From the NCBI GenBank assembly GCA_001414485.1, contig LLEY01000219.1, forward strand, positions 1 through 64,000: DNA of 64,000 bases, in the 5' to 3' direction. The stretch's first letter is position 1, and every line of letters begins with the position of its first letter. The DNA is from Calycina herbarum. Its lineage: Eukaryota > Ascomycota > Leotiomycetes > Helotiales > Pezizellaceae. The notes beneath the pieces are model-generated. The model ran no database searches and had not been told where the DNA came from. It saw nothing but the letters and a program-made list of their open reading frames with translations. Below, in pieces: positions 24,950-38,048 of this stretch. Position numbers and translations under genes: made by a program.

Positions 24950-27900
24950 GGATTCGCTAAGCACTACTGCCTCTAAGTCCTATAAATCAACATCTATAAG
25001 TCTAGCGATTACTAGGAGCTGGTATTACAGCTAGCTTACTCTAAGCGAGTCGATATAGTTCTTATCTAGGAACCGTATATCTACTTAAGAGAGATTAGCC
25101 GTTAGATTATAAGACACTACCTGAACTACGACTGCTTTACACCTATTTACAACTGGAATACTAGGCCTCCTAGAGTACTCTCCTTTATACGTAAAGGTGC
25201 TAGTATCCTTGTCAGCTAACAGACTCCTATCGCTCCCTCGCTTTAATACTAAGACCTTATTTACGCCTTAGTTACACTTTTACAAGGCTCTCTACTTTAT
25301 ATACTTAACGTATATAACGCCCCCCTAGACGCTAAGGGAGCAGGGGAGGCTGTTAGCCTTATACTAGGCTCTTAATATATCTATACAACGAATACTATCA
25401 TAGCTGACGACTTTAATCTCAAGAGCCAGCTCTAGTAGTCTAACTTCCTAGGCGCGGAAAGCACTTAGGCACTCTCGCTTACCGACTAGATAGAGGACAG
25501 AGGGCTTCAGCTTACTACCTCGCCCGGCACACAGACACATAGCCTAGGGAACACGCTAGATTTAGCCTTTTGCTCCAGTAGCCTCTATTAAAGAGAGGCG
25601 GCGTCGGAGGTTTACCTAGCTTTTAAATATAGCTTAGACTATCTCCCTATTATTACTCGCCTGCTGTATACTAGCAGACTAGCCGAGAAGGACCCTCTGC
25701 TTAAACTTAGCACCCTTGACCTTAAAGTCTTTAAGACGGCTTTATAAGGAAGGCTAGAAGAATAATAGCTATACGAGCTTCTAGAACAACCGAACACAGA
25801 CTTACTTAAGGCTTTGGCAGGGTTTATTATTAAGTACGTATATAGTACGTACCTTAGTAGTGCTAAGCGAGGGCTTAGGCATAGGACTGGACATCCTTAG
25901 TAGAACGAGGAGTGCTAATCTGCGGCCTCTAAGGCTAGAAGAGCACGAAGGCTAGGAGCTAGCACGGAGGCTACGAAAGGACTTTAGAAGGCTCTTAGAA
26001 GAGAGATTCGAAAGGTAAAGAGAGAACACTTCCGTAGCTTAATTAATAAAGCTATAAAGAGTAAGAACGTCTTTAAGATCTGTAAGTAGCACTAGAGCAC
26101 TAGAGTTTACAAGTCCCCTTCTTTAAAGGACTCGATAGGCTAGCTAGGCTTTACTACTTAGGAGAAACAGAAGATCCTAGTATAAGAACTACTTACGAAT
26201 AAGGCTAAAGTCGGGGATATACTATTCGACACTTCTACTACCTCGACTTATACTCTACCTTAGATAGCTCTTACCTTATACGAGGTTAAGAAGTCGGTTC
26301 TAGGAAAAGCCTCTACTACTCTAGAGGAGGATGAACTTGTTATAGGCGTCTTTAAAGTAGCTTGGCCTTAGATCTCACACCTAGTATACTTACTATTTAA
26401 GAGGTGTATAGAGTTAGGGTTCTACCTAAAGATCTTCTAAACAGCTATTATAGCTATTATCCTAAAGCCTAATAAGAAGGATAAGTTATCTCCTCGAGTA
26501 TATCGACTAATCTCTCTACTCTCGGTTCTTAGAAAGGGCCTTAAGAGGCTTCTAGCTAAGAGAGCTTCCTAGATCGCTATTAAGCACGCTGTTCTCGAAC
26601 TAAACCAGTTTAGAGCTCTTCTCTTATAAGCTACTATAGACCTTATAACCTGCCTTATATTCGATATAGAAAGAGCGCTTAGGGATAAGCAAGAGGCTTC
26701 TCTTCTTATACTTGATATTAAGAGCGTCTTTAATATAGTACTTATAGGCCGGCTAGTTAGAAGGCTCTAGGAGTAAGAGTAGCTGTACAGCTTTATAGCA
26801 TAGGTTACTTCCTTCTTATCTAACAGATTAGTTAAAGTGAAGCTAGATAGGGAGATAGAGGTATCTACCCCTCTTTAATATAGGCTTCCTTAAGGCTCGC
26901 CTATCTCACTGATTCTCTTTATACTCTATATCTAGCTACTCTTTACCCTAGAAGTAGGCTCTCTCCCGACACGGCAGAGGTTCGGCTACGCTGACGATAT
27001 TAGATTACTTGCTTCTAAGCTCTCTAGGACAGGGAATACTATAGTCCTTATAAAACAGGTAGCTAGTACGCTAGCTTAGGGAACAGAAGAGGGTATTACC
27101 TTTAATACTGAAAAGTTAGAACTTATCTACTTCTCTCGTAAGAGAAAGCAAAAGAGGAGAGGTATCCGCCCTCCTCCTTCTATTACAGTAGTAGGAAAGA
27201 CAATAGAGCCTATATAAGAGCTACGCTAGCTTAGCATCTTCTTTAACCCTCGTCTTACCTTTTATAGCCACGTTAGAAGGATAGCTAGCAAGGCTATACT
27301 AGTAGCTAGTATCTTAAAAGTGATAACAAACATAGTAAGAGGCTTACTCTCTTATCTACTTAAATAAGCTACTACTGCTTATATTCTGTCGATCGCCTAC
27401 TTCGGAAGCGAGACCTAGTTCCCTAGGCGTGCTAGAGCTAGAGGTGACTAGGTAGAGGGTATAAACAACCGAATTAGCTGTTATCTAACTTTACTAGATA
27501 GAGTAGTAGCTAGGTATACTAGGATTATCCTCCTAGTATATAAAACTACTCCTACCTTAGTACTTCTTATAGAATCTGGCCTTCTAGCCTCTAAAATTAC
27601 TCTTATAGTTAGAAGTAAAGCACTTAAAGCTAGGACTCGACGACTCGACCTAACTCACCTACTAAAACGATGTATAAATAACCCTTGCTCTAGAGCTAGG
27701 CTTATATACCGTACTCGCGTAGCCCTCTCTCTCTCTAAAGAGATTAACCCTCTTTAGAACCCCTTATAAGATAGAGGCTTTAACTAGCAAGCCTGTCTTC
27801 TAGAAGTAGGGGGGCCTGACTCTAGAGAGACGAAGGAATCCTATAAAGCTAAATTCCTTAAATTCCTTACTACTATCCCTGCTATAGACCTAGTTGTCTT

Positions 27901-28850
27901 TATAGACGGCTCTTAGTTAGACGATAAGAGAACTAGTAGAGGCGTCTGTCTAATAAGAGGAGGAGTTATCCTTAATACTAAGGTCTTCTCCTTTAGTAAG
28001 GTACTAGAGATATACGACGTAGAGGCTAGAGCAGCCCTATATGGTCTTGAATTAGCCCTGGCTTCCTCTTTCTAGTTACTGGCTAGGAAGTGCTAGATCT
28101 GTCTCGATAACTTTAAAGCTATACTATAACTAACCTACTAGTCCTATAGCACTTCGTAAGAGACTTTTAATAGAGTTAACGAGTTAGCTCTACTATATCT
28201 TAGGAAAGTCTAAACTATATAGTATCCTAACTATATAGGTATCTAAGGTAATAAGATAGTAGATAGAGCTATAGAGAGAGGTGCTTAGCTACCCTCTTTA
28301 AACTCTCTTCCCTTACTCTATACTACTACGCTTTAGAGAGAGGTTAAAGAGATAGGGGTATAGCTTACAAAGAAGCTATAGAAAGCTATACTTTCTAGGC
28401 TATATAAGAATCTAGGGCTCGATAGCTAGTCCTTAAAACCTCGGTTACTCCGCTTACTAAGAGAGGTCCTAGCTCGCTTAATTACTACTTGCTTCGGCCA
28501 CGGAGACTTTACTATATATCACCTTCGCTTCTTCTACCTTAACACGCTACTCTCCTTAGAGGAGTGTAAGTATAGAAAGGAGAAGACTTAATTTCACCTG
28601 CTCTTTTATAGGCTTATAAACAAAGCAGCTCCTAGGCTACTTATAGAGACTAAGAGGAATCCTTAAATACTCTTTAGCCTATACTATAAGAAGCTATTTT
28701 ATAAGATCTACTATAAGACGAAGTTTTATACTAAGATCTGTCTCCCTAGATAGAGAAATCTTTCTCTCCTTTACTTTATATCTCTCTCTACTCTCTACTC
28801 TCTGTTATTATATACTGTTTTCTTATTCTAATTCAGAATAAGGGCTGCTT
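24950..28850 (+). pseudogene. LINE copy 1 ORF2 (endonuclease, RT, RNase H)
   Basis: One long frame interrupted by TAG/TAA at Gln and Trp positions. The AP-like endonuclease spans about 24,967-25,700: LQINIYKSS start, the catalytic Glu block 'EPYIY' near 25,070 with the preceding Gln now a stop, and ADDFNL near 25,400. Reverse transcriptase about 26,430-27,250: LKPNKKDKLSPRVYR, LDIKSVFN, QGSPIS, and FGYADDIRLL at about 26,980-27,010. RNase H about 27,890-28,270, starting FIDGSQ. Nicks target DNA and copies the element RNA in place. The lack of frameshifts points to inactivation by point mutation alone. Confidence 0.88.
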
Positions 28851-29038
28851 TAGAAGTAGGGCTTCTCTTTAAACTATCTCTTATAAATTAGCGTTCTTTT
28901 ATTTACACCCTCTATAGCCTAGAGCACCTCTCTAGCGTTATTTGCCTAAAACTAGGACTTTTTTAAGACCTAGCCTACGCGAGCTAGACTCCGTCTAACG
29001 TTAAATAGAAATAAATAAATAAATATATAGCTTTATCT

Positions 29039-30163
29039 TAAAGAAGGAAAGGATATCTAAACTGTCTTATAATATTAAAGCGTTTAGTCTCTCTTCTCTT
29101 ACTATCTTCTTATATAAGAACGTTTTTAAAGTTATTTAGCGAGATATACAACTTATCTATATCGTTAATATATAAGATAAATAGTATATCTGATTATATA
29201 ATATAGAATTCTATATAACTAATAGGTATACTAATAGTAATTAAGCTAAGAGAAGAGGTAAAACCCTTGCTAAACTAGATATTAAACTATCTCTTAGTAC
29301 TTTCGTTAATTAGGATATTATTAACATATTTACTATAAGTGAGGTATTAATCGTATCTGATACTCGACTTCCGTGCTGCTCTAGTATCGATTATAACTCT
29401 AAAGAAGCAATCCTCTACGTACTTTTTAGCTATAGAAGTAAATACTTCCTTAGTAAACTAGCTATCTCTTTTAGAAGTAGCGTCTGAGATCGATAGTAAG
29501 ATATATCTATAGAATAAGTGCTTTTATACCAGGCTTATTAAATTAGCTATAAGAGTTTAAGTACTTAAGTTGTCGATTCGTCTTATAGAAGTAACTAAGT
29601 AGTAGATAACCTCGTCTTCTAAGTTACTATCGTTAGTAGATAAGGCAACTGTCTAAAGGGTTTCTGCTATATCCTCTTCTTCTATACGTTCCGTACTTGT
29701 AATATACGTATAGTATACTTTCTTAACAAAGGCATCTTCCTTGCTATAGAAGCTGGTTTTATTACTCTTTTACTATTTAGTAAAGTAACGATCCTGTTCT
29801 TTCTAAGTATAGTTCTAGGATCGGTAGCCTTCTTTATCGTATACGTAACACTTGTTACTTTTAAGTCTACGGTTCTAGTCGTCGTTATTACTATACTTGT
29901 AGAAGTAACGATCCGTTATTAAGGTCTTAGAGTTTAAGTTATAGTAAGATATTAAAGTCTGGGTGTTTTTATAGCTTACTTCGTAGTTACGAATAAAGCT
30001 TCTTAAGAATATAATAGTGCTCTAGAGAGAGGAATTCTAGGGTAGAGTTAAGTACGCGTTCTAGTATTCTAGTACTTCCTCGTATACTATAAGTAACTTA
30101 TTAGTTAATTAGCTATCACTTTATATATCCTCTAGAAGACCGTATCGTAGTTCTTCTAGCTTA
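29039..30163 (-). pseudogene. Copia copy 2, gag segment with zinc knuckle
   Basis: Block of Copia copy 2 between the LINE and Gypsy B. On the minus strand about 29,850-29,800 reads KCYVYDKEGYRS, matching a fungal Copia gag zinc knuckle of the 'CFVCxKEGCWSTNH' kind with RIP-changed Cys. It is followed by a Lys/Gln-rich stretch. The segment ends at GAAAG (30,164-30,168), the duplicated target of Gypsy B. Confidence 0.7.
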
Positions 30164-30168
30164 GAAAG

Positions 30169-30368
30169 TGTAACGACACGTACGAAGTATAGCCCGCGCA
30201 AGGCGGACGGTCTACGGTGTAGGTTATAGAATCGTAGAACTGTCTTATTCGAAGATTCTAAGCTAAGGAGAAGAGGAGAGCTCGAGAGAGCTCGAGTCTA
30301 AATACAAAATGTGGTTCGCTAAGGTAGCCACGTGATATGAATAGCACGTGACGGTTAGAACCGTTATA
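30169..30368 (-). repeat. 3' LTR of Gypsy B
   Basis: 200 bp. Differences from the partner LTR at 35,993-36,192 that I could align are all transitions (G/A or C/T). Contains CACGTG and a TGACGGT..ACCGT dyad near its end. Confidence 0.94.
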
Positions 30369-31079
30369 TTACCTCCCTCTCTGAAAAAAAGCTTGCTCTT
30401 AAGCTTATAGACATCTCTATATTATTATCTAATTCTTCGTACGAATTTAAGCTATCCTTCTAAGCCTTAATCTATTCCTATAGTCGACGCGGGGGTCCTG
30501 GCTCTATAGAGTATTATAAGTGAAAGCTCCTAAGTTTATACAGCGAATACTTGAAGTCTAATACTAGATACTATTCTAGATCCTTATTATGCTTTGTCTA
30601 CTTTGCTTTATAATATAGTGCTTTCCTTGTTTTCTTAACTGTAATTACCTCTTCTACCTCCTACTCCTCATCGTCTGTGACCTGTATAGGCGGAGGTGGT
30701 TTATTTATCTGTCTAGCTAAAGAGTTGTTTAAAGCTTTTTATAGGCGGTCTATTAAGAATACTAGGTGTATCTTTATCGAGGCTAGTAATTTGACTTCGT
30801 ACGAGTGTCCTATCTTTTGAATAACCTTATACAGGCCTGCTATTTAGTAGTCTAACTTGTGGCTAGGGCGCTCTGTCTTCTAATTCCTAGTAGCTACCTA
30901 GACTTTGTCTCCTACTTTAAAGTCTACTTCCCGTTAGTAGAGGTTAATATCTCTCTTTTTCTTATCTTACGCTTTCTTTATAATTATACAGGCTGTTTCC
31001 TATGCTTCTTAAAGCCTTTTAACCACTTGTTATACCTCTTTCTAATTCAGCTTCTCTTTTAGCGTAGCTGTGTTTAGCG

Positions 31080-34000
31080 TATTCTAGTTAAAAGAAGTGC
31101 GAGAAGGATAGATATTTAGGAGCTCTAATAGCGACATTCTAATACTTTCGTAGGGTAGCGTTAGTTAGGCGTAGTCTATAATAGGCAGCAGCTTAGACTA
31201 ATTATCCTGATAGTAGTTAATAAAGAGGCGTAAGCGCTGGTCTAAGTACTAGTTTATGATTTCTGTCTGTCTATCTGTTTATAGGTGGAAAGCTATAGAA
31301 AGCTTGATTTGAATCCCTAGTATCCGGTAGAATTCAGTCTAGAAGTTAGAGACGAATTAAGGTCCTCTGTCTAATATAATTATCTATAGCGCTCTACGAT
31401 GTCTATATATATATAACACGTAAAGCTAGGCTATGTCCTTAGCAGTTGTTGTCTTATAGTAAGGAATAGAGATGCTTTGCTTACTTAAACAGTTAACTAC
31501 TATATATACTGTGTTATAACCGAACTTGTTCTTTAGAAATAACTTAAAATCTATAGTAACGTGTTACTAAGGGCGGTCTAGAACTGGCAGTGGGTATAAG
31601 AATCTAAGAGTGCGATCTCTAGAAGTATATACTCTCTTATAAGCATAGCAGTTGTAGACATATTAGGTTATATCCTAGGAAAGTCCTTTCTAATAGTACT
31701 TCTAGCTAAGGATTCGAGCTGTCTTTACTTTGCCAGGGTGTGCGGAGGAGACTTAATCGTAAGCTTCTTTGATTAGATCAGCTACTAGGGTATCTTATAT
31801 AGGAACCACTAGTCGCCCTTAGTAAAGGAGTAGTCCGTTGTCTAGCTGAAAGTTTCCTAGTTACGTCTCTGCTTGTCTCCTTAGGGAGTCTAGTAATCCT
31901 GCCGTACGATTAGCTGTTAGAATCCGGTCGATTAGTTAGCTTAGCTCTCGTATACCCTCGTCTAAGAGGGCTAACTCTAGGCTCTTGTTTTCCAGAATCG
32001 CTAGGTCTAGTTGTTCTGGCTAAAGCAAGGCCTTTGTACGAATAAATGCTTTAAGCTTGTCTTAAGAGCTAACGTCTTATTCTCTTCGTATAAGTGTATT
32101 AGGTTAAGTGTTTTCCTTACCTGCCTAGTATATAATTATAAAAGAGTATTAAGAGAGTAGTTTACCCTACCTAGCCTGGCGGCTAGTTAGCTGCTTAGTT
32201 GTTATAAAGTACTCGAGTGCTTTGTAATCTATATATACTTTGAAACGAGAAGGCGTGCTTTGGAGTTCAGGGCGCTAGTAGCTAAGAGAGCGTATAATAG
32301 CTAGTATCTTCTTATCGTATATCTCGTAGTTGTATTCAGTAGAGGCTATGGTCTTTGAGAAGTAACCTATAGAATACTATTCGCTGTCGGGGTATAACTA
32401 AGAGAGTATACTAGTAACGACTCTATCCGAAGCGTCTGTTTCTAGCTTATATTCTAAGTCAGGGTTATAATGTCGTAAGAGTGAGAATAAGACAAGTCAG
32501 TGTTTAAGTTCCTTAAAAGCTTATTAATAGAACTTATTAAATATAAAAGGAGTTATAGCTTTAGTTAATCGCGTAAGTAGCTTAGTAATGATCCCGTAGT
32601 TACGGATAAACCGTCGGTAGAAGTTATAAAAACTAAGAAAGGACTAGACTCTCTTAACTATACTAGGCTCCTTCTACTCGTGTATTATAGAGACTTTGTC
32701 TAGGTCTACCTTGATACCGTCGGTGCTAACTATAAAGCTAAGGTACTTCGTACGAGTAACGCTGAATTCGTACTTCTTAATATCCGCCTATAGACTAGCG
32801 TTACAGAGTCTCTAGAGAACTATTCGCACGTGCTCGTTATACTCTAGAGGGTTGTCCGAGTAAATTAAAATATCGTCTAAGTAGGTAGTATAAAAGTCGT
32901 CTAGGTAGTCGAAAAGTATATCGTTTATATAGCGCTGGTACGTTATAGGGCTATTCGTAAGACTAAATAGGAGAACTTTATATTTATAGGAACTATATCT
33001 TATACGGAACGTTATAAGATCTTCGGATTCTAGATCTATTCGAATACAGTAGAAGGCCTAGCAGATATCGAGTTTCGTAAATCTCTTAACATAAGCAAGG
33101 CGAGCTAGAGTCTCGTTAATTAATAGTAAGAGGTATCGATCCTTGTAAGTAAGAGTATTTAGCTTACGGAAGTCGATATAGAAGCGTAGACTGCTATTAG
33201 GTTTCTAGATAAAGAGAGTAGGTAAGGCAAAGAGTGCTTAGCTTAACTTAATAAAACCCTTAGTAAGGTTCTTAACTAAGTACTGCTTAATAGCTCTAAG
33301 TTCATCTACTAACTGATAATAAAGCAGGCTGTATCCTAGAGTATTCGAAGCTTCTAGCTTAATTCGATGATCGTACTAGCGGTGAGGCAGGAGCTTGTCT
33401 AATACTACTTTTAAGAACACGTCCTTATACGAGCTATACTACAACGGCAGCTTGTCCTTGATATTCTAGATAGTTGCTTAGTCGTTATCCTCAAGAGCCT
33501 CTTTCGACTAGATTATTTAGTCTAACTCGTACAGGCTTGTTAAGAAGAACTTATTCTCTTTTTTCTATAGGTAGAAGTAGAATCCGTTTATACTAATATA
33601 AGCGATGTCTACTGAAGAAAGGTCTTGCTATACTAAAGAAGCCGCCGAAGTAGGGATAGGTTATAGAAGTGTACTTTCTAGTAGATTAAGCTCTAGCTAC
33701 ATCTGGCGTATCTTATCTCTTATATCCTATTCGTACTTATAACCTCTAATAGTCTTGATTTCACTTAGGTCCTAGCTCTCGTAACCCGAGTCTACTTCTT
33801 TTAAGAGGGTGCTAGGCGGAGGCGGGCTGACAGGGTAAGCGAGTATATAAGAGAGCTTGCCTTGTCTGCTATCTTTACGTCGTATATCCTCTCTTTCTAT
33901 AGCACGTTCTCTAGATAGTACGTCTTACTAGTAATCGGGCTAGGTGTGTTAAGAGGCGATATAGCTCCGAGGTATATAGATCTCTTTTTAAAAGGTAGAC

Positions 34001-35980
34001 AGAGTAGTATACTTATCGTCCTCGCTATCTTTAGGCTATATAAGCTTCTGTTTTCTAGGGTTTAACTAGATATTAAAGTAGGCTATCTATTTAAGTCTAA
34101 GGATAACCTTATAGTTGCCTAAGTCTAGAATATAGAGGGGGATGTTAGTTTATAGATGCCTATCTATAGAGAGGTAAAGGGTAAGAATATAAGTAATAGA
34201 CTTGCTCGACTTACTATCGAATCCTTTGGTTATAATAGATTGTTTTAGCTTTTAAGATATAAGGTTGAAAAACTTAGCTATATCAGTAGCAAAAGCAGTA
34301 TCGATAAAAGCAAAGCCGTTTACTCTAGTATTAATTAAGCCGTAGGTTATAATTCTAATTCTATTATTAGCTAGTATATAGAGAACTATAAAATGTTTTC
34401 CACCTATTAATCGACTTAAATTAATCTTCTTTAGACTAAGAGCATACCTTAGGCAGGAGTCTTAGCCTAGGGTTCTTCTTTTCCCGAATCGTAGAAAGGT
34501 TCCTCGTCTACTAATTCTTCTTTCTTAATCTCCTTAAAGTCTACTCGCTTAGGCTTAGAGTAGGTAGCAGCAAAGTGTCCTTTCTTATAGCAATTATAGT
34601 AGGTAGTGTTTATATCTATAGAAGCTGGGCGTCTTACTTCGTTAGGTCGGGGCTTTTCGCTAGTTACGCGCTTAAAAGCTAGATTTGTCGTACGTGATAG
34701 TAGGTCTGATATAGGACGTTGAGAGCATAGAGTAGCTGAGGTTATTATTAAATCAGAGCTAGGTGCCGCGGCTGAAGATCGAGGGGGTTAAGTAGCTGAC
34801 TTCTCTCGGTATCGCTTTTAACGCTCTTCTCTTATAGTAATACGCTTTAACTCTGTGTTTAAAGATAGACAGTTTATTAACAGCTCTTAGTATATGTCGA
34901 GGGTACGTAGTATTAGGGCTATTCCTCTCTAGAGCAGCGTCGTTAATCTATCGTATAAGTCTAAGCAGAGGCTCTCTTAAGGAATTTAGGCTTCTTCTAC
35001 TAGGTGTAGGAACTGGGTTTAGAACTCGGCAAACGTCTAGGTTGTTTTCATAGTATAGTAATAGTTATACTTATATCTAGTATCTTATACTTGATTTAGG
35101 TTTACGTAGATAGAGGTAAGGTATTCGATTATCTCTCTAGTAAAGGTAAAACGTGTCTATAAGTCTTCGTTATAGCGTAGCTAGAGGTGCCGCTATACGT
35201 CGCTAGTTATACGATTAAATAGATATAGTATCTTATCTTCTTCGTCTTAAAAGTAGTCTACGTTGCTATAGAATTTGCCTTAGATCTGGATCTTCTAGCT
35301 AGGAAAGGTAGGGTTTTGTCTATCCGATAGAGGCTAGAGATCTAGCTGTTTCTTTAAGTACTTATAGCTAGTATTCGAGCTTAGTGTCGTAGAATCAGGG
35401 GTATTACGTTCGATTAATTAAGCGACTTATTAAGGTAACAGTGAAGGTAAAGGCAACGAGGCTACTAGTTATTTATTGTTTTTACTATCTAAAGCAGTAA
35501 GCCGATCTAGGATCTAACCTAGCTTATTATCGGTCTATGACTAGTTTTTAGAGAGGGTGCGGATCTGCTCTTAAAGCTAAGATACGTTAACCTCCTTAGT
35601 ATCGTCGTAGTCGGAGTCTTATTACTAGTAGCTGATAGTATAGAGTCTGCCGTCGTCGACTTAGATCGTGTCCTCCTAGTTATCGGCATTATTAGTAGAA
35701 CTTTATCCTACTCTTAAGGAGTTCTTCTAGTACGCTTCTATAGGACGCGCTTTAGGTACTATCGTAGTAATTAGCGAATATAGGTTATAAAGGTAAAGTA
35801 TACGCGTAGCGAAAATCCGTTTTCTAAATTAGCGTATATCTAGAGCGCTCTGCTCGCTAGATCTTCTCAACTCCTTCTAAAAAGCTCTGCGGCTAGGCAG
35901 TTAAGAATCGTAGAGTCCTTCTACCGCGACGGATAGATAGGAAGGGATATTCAGTAAAGCCTTCCTAGGCAGTGTAGGCG
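31080..35980 (-). pseudogene. Gypsy B gag-pol relic
   Basis: Minus strand, 5' to 3': gag from about 35,980, with a zinc knuckle at about 34,610-34,560 (YNCYKKGHFAATYSKPKR, a CCHC motif with two Cys lost to RIP). Protease region about 34,450-34,200. RT about 33,450-32,850 with YLDDILIYSDN near 32,900-32,870. RNase H about 32,470-32,140, ending [17 protein letters not shown]. Integrase about 31,900-31,150 with HPGKVKTARIL, VTIDFKLFLK, LDRGPQFVS and a block ending QTDRQTEI. A 67-codon frame on the plus strand at 30,859-31,062 is antisense to this and not a gene. Confidence 0.87.
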
Positions 35981-35992
35981 AGCTTAGAATAA

Positions 35993-36192
35993 TATAACAA
36001 CACGTACGAAGTGTGGCCCGCGTAAGGCAGACGGTCTACGGTGTAGGTTATAGAATCGTAGAACTGTCTTATTCGAAGATTCTAAGCTAAGGAGAAGAGG
36101 AGAGCTCGAGAGAGCTCGAGTCTAAATACAAAATGTGGTTCGCTAAGGTAGCCACGTGATATGAATGGCACGTGACGGTCAGAACCGTCACA
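35993..36192 (-). repeat. 5' LTR of Gypsy B
   Basis: 200-bp partner of 30,169-30,368, followed by the duplicated GAAAG. Related, un-RIPed sequence occurs at about 54,846-55,068. Confidence 0.94.
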
Positions 36193-37309
36193 GAAAGCAT
36201 AGCTTCAAAGTACTCGCTTAGCGTTTTATCTAAGTATTCTAGCTTAGCTTTAGTTCGTAGTAGTATAGTATAGTTCTATTCAGACGATTAGCTTCTAGCG
36301 TATAGTTTGTCTTCGAAGTACGTCTAGATAGCAGTAGAAAGGAATTCGTATAATTAATCTCTTCTATTCTTAAATACACTTATATAGAAGTAATTAGACG
36401 CTTGACCTTTAAGTATAATTAGGAAGGCTAGGTTATATACTAAGAGTAGTATACTACAACGCCTATATATATTCTTAAAGATAATAGATTTAAGTTTAAA
36501 GTTATCTCTCTTACTTCTGTATTTCTACTCTTCCGAGTATAACTTTATAAGGTTACTAAGTAGCTATAAGTAATCCTAGCTATATTCGCCTAGTAGTAGT
36601 ATTATAGAAATACGAATGTTATTTGTAGATATTAAAGGAAAAGTATTAGAAGGAATATACTTTAGAGGAATACTATTAAAAGGAATGTTATTATTAGCCG
36701 AGGCTGTAGATATAGTCGAAGAGTCGATTAGTTTAAGGAATCGTTTAAGATAAGCCTTAATATACGTATATCTCGCGGCTATCTCTGCTAACTAAGTCTT
36801 ATTCTTAATCACTTTCTTCTCTAGTTCCTTAATCGTCTATTTAGTACGTACGAGTTCTTAAGCTATATCGTAGAGTATCTATAGTATTATTCTCTTACGA
36901 CTATCTATCTCTACTTATATACCTCTCTTCCGAAGTACTTAGCGTATCTTAATTAAGATGTTTTAAGCTATATATATAAACCTCGACTTAGCCTAGTTAT
37001 TAAAGTATATTCGATATATCTCCTAGAGATAATTATTATCTATTCCTTCGTTATCGTATTCTATAATCTTTTCTTCTATAAAAGTAGTAGTCTTCTTATC
37101 CTTAATCTAAGATAATAGTAGTACTATAGTATAGATAGTAGAAAAAGTCGAAAGTATTACTTAAAAGTATTAAAAGAATCGAAGATAGTTATAAAATCAA
37201 TAGTAGATAATATCCTTAGTAGCGTATAAATAAGATATAAGTAGACTAGTATTAGTAAGAGGTATAGAAGGTCTTATTACCTATCGAAAGTAGCTTAACC
37301 TCTAGGTTA

Positions 37310-37463
37310 ACTTCTTCTTATAAAGGTAGATTATTCTATTCTATATATCTTATTATAGTTATTATATCGGATGTCTAATATTATAGACTTCTTCTTATAG
37401 AGATAGGTTATTCTGTCTCGTATATCTTATTATAGTTATTATATCAGATGTCCGAGATTAGAA
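37310..37463. repeat. 77-bp tandem duplication in Copia leader
   Basis: Two copies with period 77 (CTTCTTCTTATA at 37,311 and 37,388), sharing CTTATTATAGTTATTATATC; mismatches are mostly transitions. Confidence 0.8.
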
Positions 37464-37530
37464 GTAGGTTATCTAAGGTTATAAGGTTTATTAGAGTCGA
37501 ACGGCCTTCTACGAGTTAATCTAGTAGTTA

Positions 37531-37770
37531 TAAGTCGTAGAGTTTATAGTAGATTTAGTATATTTATAAGTCGTAGAGTTTATAGTAGATTCTATATATA
37601 TAATTCGTAGAGTTTATAGTAGATTCTATATATATAATTCGTAGAGTTTATAGTAGATTCTATATATATAATTCGTAGAGTTTATAGTAGATTCTATATA
37701 TATAATTCGTAGAGTTTATAGTAGATTTGTATATATATAAGTTATAAAGGTTATAGTAGATTTTATATAT
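37531..37770. repeat. 34-bp tandem repeat in Copia leader
   Basis: Unit CGTAGAGTTTATAGTAGATT plus a TCTATATATATAATT-type spacer. It starts at 37,536, 37,572, 37,606, 37,640, 37,674 and 37,708, so the period settles at 34 bp; a decayed unit lies near 37,819. It lies in the leader of Copia copy 2 and accounts for part of the length difference from copy 1. Confidence 0.85.
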
Positions 37771-38048
37771 TTTTAATAGTAAGTCGTTCTTATAGAGTAG
37801 TTTTTAGTAATTATAATTCGTAGAGTTTATAATCGATTTAAGAGTTTTATAAACTAGTAGAATCGTATAATCTAAGAGAGAGAATTGGTTTAAGTATTAT
37901 ATACTTGATTTAACAAGTATAACTAGTAGAGTATACTAATCTAAGAGAGAGTTCTACTTATATAACTTTCGTAACTATATAAACGTATAATTCTAAGAAT
38001 TAGAGTATAGTAGTTCTAAGTTATCTAATCTATACGTCTACTAATTAG

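Larger units (their letters stand above)
23242..29022 (+). mobile_element. Tad-like non-LTR retrotransposon (LINE), copy 1, full length
   Basis: About 5.8 kb, flanked by a 16-bp target duplication (ATATATAGCTTTATCT at 23,226-23,241 and 29,023-29,038) in Copia copy 2. It ends in an (AAAT)n tail at about 29,006-29,022. The 5' end TTTTTCGTAGATCGAATT is shared with copy 2 at 58,858, so it is probably complete. Two ORFs: a gag-like ORF1 with a Cys motif, and ORF2 with endonuclease, RT and RNase H. This order with RNase H is typical of the fungal Tad1 clade. RIP is milder than in neighbouring LTR elements and ORF2 stays in one frame for most of its length. Confidence 0.92.
30169..36192 (-). mobile_element. 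Gypsy LTR retrotransposon B, nested in Copia copy 2
   Basis: 6,024-bp minus-strand element with 200-bp LTRs and a perfect duplication GAAAG (30,164-30,168 and 36,193-36,197). Its outer ends keep intact TG...CA (TGTAACGACACG at 30,169 and CCGTCACA at 36,192). On the minus strand a polypurine tract (CAGAGAGGGAGGTAA) abuts the 3' LTR at 30,369. Gag, RT, RNase H and integrase follow in Gypsy order. RIP looks lighter than in Gypsy A, so this may be a younger insertion or one less exposed to RIP. Confidence 0.94.
36198..38048 (-). pseudogene. Copia copy 2, 5' leader and gag segment
   Basis: Block between Gypsy B and the 5' LTR. The part nearest the LTR (37,300-37,900) is made of tandem repeats, listed separately, and is probably untranslated leader. 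36,198-37,100 probably encodes the start of gag, with coiled-coil-like Lys/Glu/Leu-rich minus-strand translation, but no motif is conserved enough to name. Confidence 0.55.

Noticed and set aside
37531..37770. CRISPR-like array of 34-bp repeats
   Set aside because: Units are head-to-tail without unique spacers and lie in a retrotransposon leader of a eukaryote.
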